A stretch of DNA of 64,000 bases from Paguma larvata (Eukaryota; Chordata; Mammalia; Carnivora; Viverridae): positions 36,435,030 through 36,499,029 of the forward strand of contig CM057841.1 of the NCBI GenBank assembly GCA_030068075.1, given 5' to 3'. Under the pieces are notes generated by a model. That model did not search any database and was not told the DNA's origin. It saw only the letters and a list, made by a program, of their open reading frames with translations. The position numbers and the translations under genes are program-made. Positions 55,715-64,000 of the stretch are shown in pieces. How positions within the stretch are numbered: the stretch's first letter is position 1; each line of letters begins with the position of its first letter.

Positions 55715-56410
55715 ATTTAGTTTTACGAGGGTTTTCATTATCTAGTTGCTGCCTACATCTCCACATTCGTCCCTCTCCTTTTACTTCCCTCATACTCTAT
55801 ACTGCAGCCATCTTGGACCATTTACCAGGAGCTAAGTCAAATACAGTATCTATTTTCTCTCTGCTTTTACATAACTTGTTTATTATACTTAGAAACCTCC
55901 ATTCTTTTCTCCCCTGTCCTCCCAGGTACTTTCTGAGTTTGGTTCTGGTCTCATGTCCTCAGGTAAAACCAATGTGAGTGGCTTCCCTATTGCAGGAGAC
56001 CATCCTCTGTGCTCCTCAGTGACCACGTGCTATTTCACTCTTAACATGGATTTTTCTCTGATAAACCCTGAGCTTCATCACCCCTCAATACTCTGTATCA
56101 ACCACAAACCTGAATAAATTAATGATTAATTAGATAAGTAACCAATAGTTAATAATAGCTAACATAATATATTCTTACTGTTAATAAATAAACTAATTAT
56201 TATTATAGATCCTTCCAACAAGGACTTAATGAAACTTTATTAACTACCTTTCCTCATCCCTGCGTCTCCCTCTTCCTTCTGAACTAACACACAACTTAAT
56301 GCCACTCATTTAAACACTCATTTGATAATAACTCCTCGACCCTGTGAAATTTGCTGATTCCCAAAGCCAAAAGAGAAGATCAGAATGTTACATCCAGCTC
56401 TATTTACATT
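55715..56410. other. Unassigned stretch
   Basis: No gene or named repeat; AT-rich patch at 56120-56215. Confidence 0.4.
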
Positions 56411-56428
56411 AGAGTATCCCTAAGCTAA

Positions 56429-56788
56429 ATGTTTATTTATTTTTTATTTTAAAATTTGTTTTTATTTTTTGAGAGAGAGAAAGCATGCACGAGCAGGGGA
56501 GAGGGGAGAGGGAGAGAGAGAGGGAGAGAATTCCAAGTGTTAATCATGGTGTTAGCAACATTCCATGGGATGGATAATGAAGCATTTTCTAAAAGAAATG
56601 TGGCTATGATGTCAAAAATTAAAATAAACTCTACCTAGTACTTTTAAGATAAACATTAGGAGTGCTTGGGTGGCTCCGTCTGTTGAGCATCTGATTTTAG
56701 TTGGGGCTTGACCACATGACCCTTGGATCGTGATCTGAGCCAAAATCAAGAGTTGGACACTCAACTGACTGAAGTACCCAGGTGGCCC
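56429..56788 (-). mobile_element. CAN SINE whose middle is replaced by a duplicated segment
   Basis: Reverse-strand SINE tail and GA tract (56429-56537) and head (56700-56788, TTGGGGCTTGACCACATGAC to CCCAGGTGGCCC) flank about 165 bp of foreign sequence in place of the usual GCAGGCTCC... middle. Possible TSD TATCCCTAAGC / CTCCCTGAGCC. Confidence 0.85.
56544..56694. repeat. Duplicated segment, copy B (inserted in the SINE)
   Basis: Copy of 55363-55505, including the unique flank, the AAGATAAACATTA target sequence and the first 30 or so bases of the plus-strand SINE head. It carries one extra 8-bp stretch (GAAGCATT) and scattered substitutions. Confidence 0.9.
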
Positions 56789-56799
56789 TCCCTGAGCCA

Positions 56800-57535
56800 A
56801 CTTCTATTTATAGTTTTCTTATTCTAATTTCTTTACAATTTATAGAAAGACTTAGTTGCTGTTTTTGCAAAAGTACATTTAAGGCTTTAATTTAGATAAT
56901 AAGTTATACCTCAAACAGGAAAGAGGTAGGACCTTTACAAATCACTATTCATCTAAACAAGATTATAATTCAAACCATCTGAAAGGGAACCTCCTTTTAG
57001 GATAACATTAGAACTATGTAGCAAAGTCTACCTTCCAGGTCTCCTTGGAAGGATGCTTGAAAAATATCATTTTCAGAGTCCCATAATGTTTATGTCCTCT
57101 GACTTCATTTCTAAGTTAAATTTATACATGTGAGTTAGATAAATAGTCTCTATCAGTGAGTCTCTTACGCAGAGTAGAAACAAGGTTCTGTAAAACTATC
57201 AGGAGGTAACCCAAAGGATTCTGATTTTTCTTTCTCTCCTGTCTCCCCTCCTTTACTTTCTCCTCCTCCTTCTTTTTATTTTCTCTCTAAGATGGCAGTT
57301 GAAGTACCTCTGGTTCAGTCATGAGATGGAAAGGTGTATGTGGTCTTAAATTATAATTCTTGTCCTACATCCTTTTATTCGTTAGTGGTTTCCTCAACTA
57401 TATTTTTAACTAGAGAAATTTGTATTTGGGGAAAAGACTATTGTATGTGCAACACCAAGCAAGAGGGGGACACCATATGTATGGAATCAGATGAGTATTG
57501 TAGTATTTCTAGAAATATACTAAATATACTGTTTC
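56800..57535. other. Unassigned stretch
   Basis: Pyrimidine-rich patch at 57231-57290. No gene recognised. Confidence 0.4.
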
Positions 57536-57539
57536 CATT

Positions 57540-57660
57540 TGGGTATTTAAATTAAGTACATTTGAATAAAATTTAAAAATGCAATTTTCTACTCACTCCA
57601 TGCTATATTTCAAGTGGTCAATAGCCATGTAGCTAGTGGCTACCATGTTGTACAGACACA
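57540..57660. mobile_element. MER3/MER33-like hAT relic
   Basis: ATATTTCAAGTGGTCAATAG, CCATGTAGCTAGTGGCTACC and ATGTTGTACAGAC match the terminal part of a Charlie-type hAT MITE. Confidence 0.5.
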
Positions 57661-57664
57661 AAAC

Positions 57665-58000
57665 AAATTTTGTTATTTCATCTCATTAGGTACACTGAAT
57701 CTGACTTGCCCTTCCCTTTCCTCATTTACCCTGGGTCATATCTCCTTGTCTTCTACTTTCATAAGACCTCTCTTCCTTTCTTTCAAATCCTTACTGTAAT
57801 TTGCAAATGCACACTGATTTGTGTTAGTAACCAAATCTTCACTGCTCTAAGGTCCATTAGGCAAAGTACTATCACAGCAAATAGAGTCTATAAATATTTT
57901 TTTAATAGATGAGTGGATGGAATGGTAGGTAATATGACTTGGGGAAAAGTCCACACAATACCAGAAGGGATGGGGAGGGTAAAGAAGGAAACAGGAATAA
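57665..58000. other. Unassigned stretch
   Basis: No gene or named repeat recognised. Confidence 0.4.
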
Positions 58001-58020
58001 GACATCAGAATTTTATTTTA

Positions 58021-58249
58021 TTTTGTTGTTTTATTTTTATTTTATTTTATTATTTTATTATTATTATTATTTTTTTAATTTTAGTGAGAGGGCAGGAGGA
58101 AGGGGCAGAGAGAGAGAGAGAGAGAGAAGAATCTTAAGCAGGGTCCACTCTCAGCACGGAGCCTGACGTGGGGCTTGACCCATGGGATCATGACCTGAGC
58201 CAAAATCAAGAGTCAGACACTCATCCTACTGAGCCACCCAGGTGCCCTC
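58021..58249 (-). mobile_element. CAN SINE with expanded TTTTA-type tail
   Basis: The SINE body runs 58079-58247, with GA tract and CACCCAGGTGCCCT head. Its tail has grown into about 60 bp of TTTTA/TTA units (58021-58078). TSD AATTTTATTTT occurs on both sides (from about 58009 and at 58252-58263). Confidence 0.9.
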
Positions 58250-58339
58250 ACAATTTTATTTTTAAGTGAAACTGCTTATATTCCTTACAAGTAGATGCTG
58301 TGAGAAAGAAAATTTTCTCTTTATTACTATCCTTCTAGG

Positions 58340-58890
58340 TTTTTTAGCCGAGGCCTTGTAAATTGGACTGAAGAAAGACAGATTAACAAGAGAAAAACAA
58401 ATAGAAGTTTATTTGCATGTGTATCAAACTTATACCTGGGAGCAGTGGGGGGGGGGGTGGGGTAAGCAACAAAGGATTGGTTAGAACTTGGGCTTATGCA
58501 GCATTGCAGCAAAGGAACAGTCCATTTTCAGAAAAGTGGCAAGACAAGGGAAAAGAATTTTAAGTTTCCAGAGCAGCAAATTGTGAGAAGGCAAAAATAT
58601 GGGAACTAATGGTAAAGAGAAGCTAATTGATAAAGTCTATTATGTAGATTCTTCTGGAGCTATCTGCCAACTGATATAGGTCTAAAATTGTCTTGAATGA
58701 CTAACTTTTGTCCTTGCTAGTAGGAAGGAGGGGGACCCACCTTCTTAAATTTAGGTTCTACTTTGAGGCAAATCAAGGCAGAGCAGAGAGCTACTCTTGT
58801 ATCTGCTTCTCAGTTGCCTTCAGCTCACGCTAACGCTTATGCCAAACTGGCATATTTTGGGGCGGCACCTCCATCCAATGTACAATGTTT
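58340..58890 (-). mobile_element. Probable ERV1-type LTR relic, minus strand
   Basis: GAAGAAAGACAGATTAACAA, GAGAAAAACAAATAGAAG, TTTATTTGCATGTGTATC, CTTTGAGGCAAATCAAGG and GGCATATTTTGGGGCGGCAC recall the reverse strand of an old class I LTR. On the minus strand AAATAAACTTC would be the polyadenylation region. No internal retroviral genes are seen. Confidence 0.45.
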
Positions 58891-58982
58891 AGTGCTCTTC
58901 TCTGCACACCCAACCACTGTGGCATGTGTAGTCTCGAACTGTGCCATTTTGGCATCATATTTGACAATTTTCGTGAGAGATT

Positions 58983-59009
58983 GCGCGCGCGCGTGTGTGT
59001 GTGTGTGTG
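58983..59009. repeat. (GC)n-(GT)n alternating purine-pyrimidine tract
   Basis: GCGCGCGCGCG is followed directly by a GT run of about 16 bp. It is a potential Z-DNA-forming tract and the densest CpG cluster in the window outside young SINEs. Confidence 0.9.
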
Positions 59010-59014
59010 ACTAC

Positions 59015-59570
59015 CTTCTTCTCTATGTAGACACACACTTTTTTCAATAGTGTTAAAACAACAATACTGGGAAAATCTTATTAGGAATTCATACTGAGAT
59101 TAGAGAAGATGCTTCAAAGGCCAGACTCGAAGATGCTTATCTAATATACCGTAAAGATAATCATATAAAAACCCCACCTCGGATTCAAACTACGCTTATT
59201 ATATTCCTTAATAAAGCAATAATTTTCCTTTTGTCCCAACTACAGAATGATCTTTATTTTTAACTTTCAGATATGACATGATTATCTGACTTTATGAAGT
59301 TGCAACATTGCAGCTGGTTCCTTGGAATATTTTATATCGAGCTTTAAAGCAGAGGAAGAAGAAAAACTCTGTAAGTTGGACACAGTATTTCCCAGTTGAT
59401 AAGAAGCAAAACTGCCTTTCTTTTTATTTGATGAAGTATGATGGATGGGAAAGTATTTACTTACCAGTAGAAAAATGCTAATGCTGAAAAATTCATTTGT
59501 TCAAAACTTAAGGAATATGTTAGTCTTTTTAAAAAAATGAAATACCATTAGTGCTAACTGTCCTTTTCTA
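59015..59570. other. Unassigned stretch
   Basis: No gene or named repeat. Confidence 0.4.
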
Positions 59571-59593
59571 CTTCGTAGAACATAGGTATTCTT

Positions 59594-59804
59594 TTTAAAA
59601 GTTTTTTTTTTTAGTTTATTTATTTCGAGAGTGAGAGTATGAGTGAGAGAGGGGCAGAGAGAGAGGAAAAGAGAGAATCCCAAACAGGCTCTGCACTGTC
59701 AGCATGGAGCCCAGTGTGGGGCTTGAACTCACCAACTGCAAGATCATGACTTGAGCTGAAATCAAAAGTCAGGAGCTTAACCGACTGAGCCACTCAGGTG
59801 CTTC
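59594..59804 (-). mobile_element. CAN SINE
   Basis: Reverse-strand copy. TSD AGAACATAGGTATTCTT (59577-59593) and AGAACATAAGTAGTCTT (59805-59821). Confidence 0.95.
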
Positions 59805-59837
59805 AGAACATAAGTAGTCTTAAAAAAAAATTATATA

Positions 59838-60040
59838 GGGGAGCCTGGGTGGCTCAGTCGGTTGAGCGTCCGACTTCGGCTCAGGTCATGATCTCACAGT
59901 CTGTGAGTTCGAGCCCCGCGTCGGGCTCTGTGCTGACAGCTCAGAGCCTGGAGCCTGCTTCAGATTCTGTGTCTCCCTCTCTCTCTGCCCCTCCCCCACT
60001 CATGCTCTGTCTCTCTCTGTGTCAAAAATAAATAAACATT
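59838..60040 (+). mobile_element. Youngest-looking felid CAN SINE (SINEC_Fc type)
   Basis: Close to the family pattern, with CpGs kept (GAGCGTCCGACTTCGGCTC, TTCGAGCCCCGCGTCGGGC). TSD AAAAAAAATTATATA precedes it (to 59837) and recurs at 60041-60055, essentially exact. Pol III A-box-like TGGCTCAGTCGG (59850-59861) and B-box-like GGTTCGA-type sequence (about 59906-59917) are intact. Confidence 0.97.
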
Positions 60041-60059
60041 AAAAAAAATTATATAAAGC

Positions 60060-61160
60060 ATAAAAGCGTTCCATAACAAATTAACTTAGAGTTTACTTCT
60101 TGTACCCATCAAATATCATGGCTTCAGAGTCACCAAAAATGCTTTATTGCTGCTATTTCCTTGTAAACTTCCGTTTGTCATACAACTTTTGTGTTCCTCA
60201 GTTTCCTAACATTAAGTCCTGTGACAAGTAGAATGCATCCCATTGTTCAAGGTCTGAGTGGTAAGTCACAAGCTAGTGTGCAGGCAGATGACATTTTACT
60301 AAGGACATCAAATACACATTTCTCTTGGAATTCACAATGTATGATGTGATTAAGATAGCTAAGAGAATAAATGCCTGGTAAAAGTGTTGTCCTAGCAAGA
60401 TATTAAAGAAGAAAAGGTTAACATTTTTCTTACAGGTGGCTATAAAGCTATCACAAAACTTTTTCTTCCTTTTATGTCACCTTTTTTTGGTGTGTCCTAG
60501 GATAAAAGACTTGAATATGAATGGAGTATAAATTAGAAATGTACTCTTCTCAGTGTTAAATGCTTATGAAAAATCTGATCCTTTAAGAAACAATCTACAG
60601 AATGAGGCGAAATTTCTTTGTTCTGTAAAATAGTAGATGAATTGCAATATTGATGACCCAGCAAAAATAATTGTTAGTTGTAATCATACTTTTATCTTCT
60701 GGAGCAAAATTATAACCTTATGTCGTTGAACCTAAGTCCCTTTCCCCAATTTAGTACTTCTAATAAGCTATTGTTTTCTTTTCTTTTGAAGCTAATGTAT
60801 GAAAATTACAAGACAAAAAATGAGCATGAAGTTACATTTACTTTTAAATAAACTATCATCTGGTAGTTCTTTTTTTTTTTTCAGGAAAAGAGAGACTTTT
60901 TAAGTGGGAAATATGATAAAATATACAAACTTAAATCACATCTTCAAGACTGGGTAAGAACTGGGAGTTTTAGCTAGAATAATTCAGCTGAATTTTTACC
61001 ATTTTTCCTTATGGTTTGGACAAGTCACGAAAACCTTACTTTGGTTTTTTAGTAGTGGGGGGCCTCTTGAGTAAGGGAAATGGCTGGGCCTTCCCATATA
61101 TAGTGAAGGATAGGATACATTCCATGATCTTAACTCTGTGATAGCCATATAAACAAAATG
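60060..61160. other. Unassigned stretch
   Basis: No gene or named repeat recognised; T-run at 60870-60882. Confidence 0.4.
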
Positions 61161-61162
61161 TT

Positions 61163-61335
61163 AAGGGGGAGATAAAACATAAGAGACTCTCAAAGACTAA
61201 GAAAAAACTGAGGGTAAGGGGAATGAGGGAGGGGGGAGAGGGGGTGATGGGCATTAAAAAGGGCACATGTTGGGATGAACACTGGGTGTTATATGTAAAC
61301 CAATATGAAAATAAACTATTATAAAATTAAAAAAA
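61163..61335 (+). mobile_element. Short L1 3' end, strongly 5'-truncated
   Basis: AACATAAGAGACTCTCAAAG, AGGGTAAGGGGAATGAGGG, GGGATGAACACTGGGTGTTA and TATGAAAATAAACTATTATA match the felid L1 3' UTR. The same sequence occurs inverted at 46040-46200. An A-rich tail follows. Confidence 0.9.
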
Positions 61336-61339
61336 ATTC

Positions 61340-62750
61340 TAGTAAAAAGACAACAGAATGATTCAGGAGATACAGAGTAAATCAGAAAAGAACACGATTT
61401 ACTCTGTCTGGAGTATTAGGAAAGATTTCCCAGAGGAGGCCATTAGGATTATCTGTAGTAAAGGAAGGACTAATATGCTGATTTGATATGCAGATGTATC
61501 ATGACATTGAGTGCTTTTCTTTATTTCATTAATACATGCAATAAAGATAATTGTAAACACACATAACCCAGAAGAGTGTACATTCAAATGCTAGATATGA
61601 GATTCACTCAAGATGCTCTCCAAGCCTTTGTGTCCAATAAAAATAAATGTAAAATGCACAAAGCAAAAGGAAAGGGTCCTTTTTTGTTATTGTTAACACT
61701 ATGTCATTTGTGTGGAGGGGGATGAAGTGTCACTGAAAACCCTTTAGTTTCTGGAAGTGGCAAATCTCCACAGAAATGTAACAGAGAAGTACTAACAAGT
61801 CAGAGTTGTCTGGCTATAATCAGGAACTGCAGTTAATATGTACCTGTAAAGACTGTTTAATTAATTCAGCCAACAGCTGCCTTATCACCAGTGAAAATTA
61901 ATCTGAGTTTGACCAAAAACTCAAAACATAATTCAGCTGGTAAACTACTGAAAACCAATGGGGGGAGAAAGCACTTTCTGTGTACTTGTTTTTAAATATT
62001 CATGCTATTGAACCATTCTCACTAAATGCATAAATGACAACGTAATATCCAACTGTAACAGTTGGTGGAAGCCATTTTAAGTAGCAGTTTAACAAACAGA
62101 GATGAATTTTAATTTGCAATGCCAGTTGAGCTGTAATAAAAACTAGTATTCCAGCTGTGAAAAAAAAAATACCACACAGCTTGGTTAGAGTTATTTACAG
62201 TTTTTTTTTTAAACTTTACAGTACAATGAAACCGTCTTGTTTCTATCCACACCAGAAGTTTGTTAAATCCCAAAACATGTCTTAGGAAATGAGAAAGGCA
62301 TGTCCTTAGGGAAATAAAAATATCTTTGTTGTATTAGATTACAGTGTTCAATTTAGTACAGGTTTACTTAGCGGTTGAATGTGTTATAGTTTTTGTACAA
62401 TTTCAGAAATTGTAAAGATTACTTCAGACCAAATGGAAAATTTGGGCTGTTACTTCCGAAGTCAGTAGAAAACAGGCATTGTCAAGCACTGGCGTTTACA
62501 AAAACGATGTTTTTGCAATCAATCTCACGTCCTGGGTTGATACTTTATTAGCAAAAATATCACCTTGTCATTTATCAGGAAAGTATTTGTAGACAAATAC
62601 ACTTACATTCTTGACGGAGCACTAAATCATTCCAATCTAGAAATTTTTATAGATTCACCATGACATTTCTACCTACAGTGATAGTGTCCCTAGTGAATAA
62701 TAACTAAATTTTCACAAACGGGCACCATAGGTTTCCAACTTGCTGTTTCT
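61340..62750. other. Repeat-poor stretch, candidate conserved non-coding DNA
   Basis: About 1.4 kb without a recognisable transposon. It includes TTTAATTAATTCAGCCAACA (61857-61876), an E-box-like CAGCTG just after it and TTTTAATTTGCAATGCCAG (about 62107-62125), which have the look of homeodomain-type binding sites. No coding signal. Confidence 0.35.
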
Positions 62751-62767
62751 TTTTACAATGATTTTTT

Positions 62768-63013
62768 TTAATTTAATTATTCATTGCTTTTTTTTTATTA
62801 TTCAATGTTTATTTTTGAGAGACACAGAGAGAGAGAGACAGAGCCAAGTCGGGGAGGGGAAGAGGGAGAGGGAGACACAGAATCTGAAGCAGGCTCCGGG
62901 CTCTGAGCTGTCAGCACAAAGCCGGACCAACATGGGGCTTCAACCCATGAACCGCGAGATCATGACGTGACCTGAAGTCGGATGGTTAACTGACTGAGCC
63001 ACCCAGGTGCCCC
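62768..63013 (-). mobile_element. Felid CAN SINE
   Basis: Reverse-strand copy with CACCCAGGTGCCCC head and retained CpGs. TSD TTTACAATGATTTTTT (62752-62767) and TTTACTATGATTTTTT (63014-63029). Confidence 0.95.
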
Positions 63014-63029
63014 TTTACTATGATTTTTT

Positions 63030-63845
63030 AAAAAATTATGCTGCCATCTTGAAGAAAAGTTACTGTAGGATTCTGTGGGTAGACAGATATAATTTTGTTT
63101 GTTCTTAAAAATGGAGGTGATGAAAACACGTATGGCAAAAACAAACAAAAAGAGACAATGACCACAAGAAAAAACAGTATCTGCTACCAGGAGAGTCCCT
63201 TCCTGCCTTTTGAAGACATTGGGGTACAAGAGAGAAGCTTTGTTGTGCAAATGAGGAGGTTATGTGGGCCCACAGGGGCTGAGGAGAGGACCCGAATGAG
63301 GAACACGCCGCTCTGTATAAAGAAGAGGATTTCCGGTGGCAGAGCTCTGAAAAGGATGGATGAGACAGGAAAAGAAGGGGTGTGGAGCACGTACGGGTAG
63401 AGGGGTGGAAAGCAAGAGAGAGGCAAAGCAGAGAGAGACAGAAAGATAGAGAGACACAGATAGAGACAACAAGGCAGAGAGACAGAGAAAGCATGAGTGA
63501 CAGTCTAAAAACATAGCTGCTAAAAGGAAGAAATTATGAGAATCGAAAGGGTAAGGTAGTCTTGTTTGACGAATGGTGTGTGGTATCGCTTGTTTACTCA
63601 GAACAACTTTGGTCCATTTTACATCAGTCAGCACTACTTGTGGGATTGAATCTGTGATCTTTGGATATGAAAATATTCTGAGGCTTTCCCTAAGGAAGGT
63701 CCAGGGAATAGAATCCTGAAGTCACCAAAAGGACCCAGTTACTAAAATTGTAGTTAAGTTACATATGTGCCACTCCAGAGACATAAACGTTCACCCATAT
63801 ATAAACTTGGAAATTCAGATTAGGCAAATATCACAAACTACCTCT
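63030..63845. other. GA-rich stretch with overlapping open frames, no gene called
   Basis: From 63095 to 63634, frames of 101 to 129 codons overlap on both strands, driven by a purine-rich tract (63405-63495). Their translations are low-complexity Ser/Leu/Cys-rich and lack known domains. Confidence 0.4.
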
Positions 63846-63849
63846 GTCA

Positions 63850-63965
63850 CCATTGTGTACCTACCAGTAAAAGTACAAAACCAATGTATTTTGCTTTGAT
63901 ATCAGGGCCTGGAACACAGCAGGCACACAACATAATACTTGTTGAAGGAATGAATGTACAAATGG
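63850..63965 (+). mobile_element. L2 LINE 3' terminus
   Basis: GTCACCATTGTGTACCTACC, GGGCCTGGAACACAGCAGGC, ACAACATAATACTTGTTGAA and GGAATGAATGTAC match the L2 terminal pattern. Confidence 0.7.
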
Positions 63966-64000
63966 ATTTTTTTTAAACACGTAGTTTTGGCTCTTGTTTA

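Noticed and set aside
59838..60040. A functional tRNA gene at the A/B-box motifs
   Set aside because: The tRNA-like head belongs to a SINE: there is no cloverleaf acceptor pairing and a SINE body follows.
63095..63634. Frames of 101-129 codons on both strands
   Set aside because: Purine-rich composition removes stop codons on both strands. The translations are low-complexity and the frames overlap heavily, so no gene is supported.
1..64000. CRISPR arrays, operons or bacterial defence systems
   Set aside because: All tandem repeats are microsatellites and all dispersed repeats are mammalian transposons; nothing has the spacing of repeats and spacers.

Overview
This window is nuclear DNA from a carnivoran, most likely a cat-family (felid) genome. 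The main evidence is a dense set of tRNA-derived CAN SINEs of the felid type. Each has a head with a 'GGGGCGCCTGGGTGGCTCAGTCGGTTGAGC'-like pattern, a polypyrimidine stretch, and an 'AATAAATAAACATTAAAA' tail. I count about 26 copies in 64 kb (8 on the + strand, 18 on the - strand), many with recognisable target-site duplications (TSDs). The rest of the repeat content is ordinary for a placental mammal: MIR, L2, L1 of several ages, MaLR and ERV LTRs, Tigger and hAT DNA-transposon relics, and AT-, GT-, GA- and TTCC-rich microsatellites. Base composition is AT-rich and there is no CpG island.

I find no convincing protein-coding gene, exon chain, tRNA, rRNA or CRISPR array. Nearly all open frames are chance frames, SINE translations or microsatellite translations. 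Two exceptions have known origins: an open 330-codon C-terminal piece of LINE-1 ORF2 (46179-47171, minus) and a decayed pogo/Tigger1 transposase start (about 12537-13020, plus). The window reads as intergenic DNA or the inside of a large intron.

Layout. 1-9 kb: SINEs, a Tigger-type MITE split by a SINE, and L2/MIR relics. 9-16 kb: microsatellites and an internally deleted Tigger1 holding a SINE. 16-25 kb: an old LTR, two reverse-strand MaLR LTRs each split by a SINE, and an L1 that split a MER5A element. 25-41 kb: mostly MIR/L2, a degraded L1 (31.1-32.8 kb), an L1 3' relic (34.2-34.6 kb) and a GC-richer candidate retrocopy (35.46-35.8 kb). 41-48.6 kb: SINE cluster, MER44-like MITE, and a nested stack (ancient L1M > unnamed repeat > young L1). 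48.6-56.8 kb: L1M 3' sequence, MER5A, and a notable duplication in which about 150 bp from 55.36-55.5 kb reappears inside another SINE at 56.54-56.7 kb. 57-64 kb: hAT and LTR relics, an inverted SINE pair with the freshest-looking SINE, a short L1 3' end, and a repeat-poor block at 61.3-62.75 kb.

Nothing here looks like an undescribed biochemical system. The most interesting signals are structural: the duplicated segment inside a SINE, the young L1 with a perfect 18-bp TSD, inverted SINE pairs, a SINE with internal tandem units, two copies of a repeat I cannot name, and a possible processed retrocopy. Family names come from remembered consensus features, not a database search, and repeat edges are usually good to about 5-20 bp.
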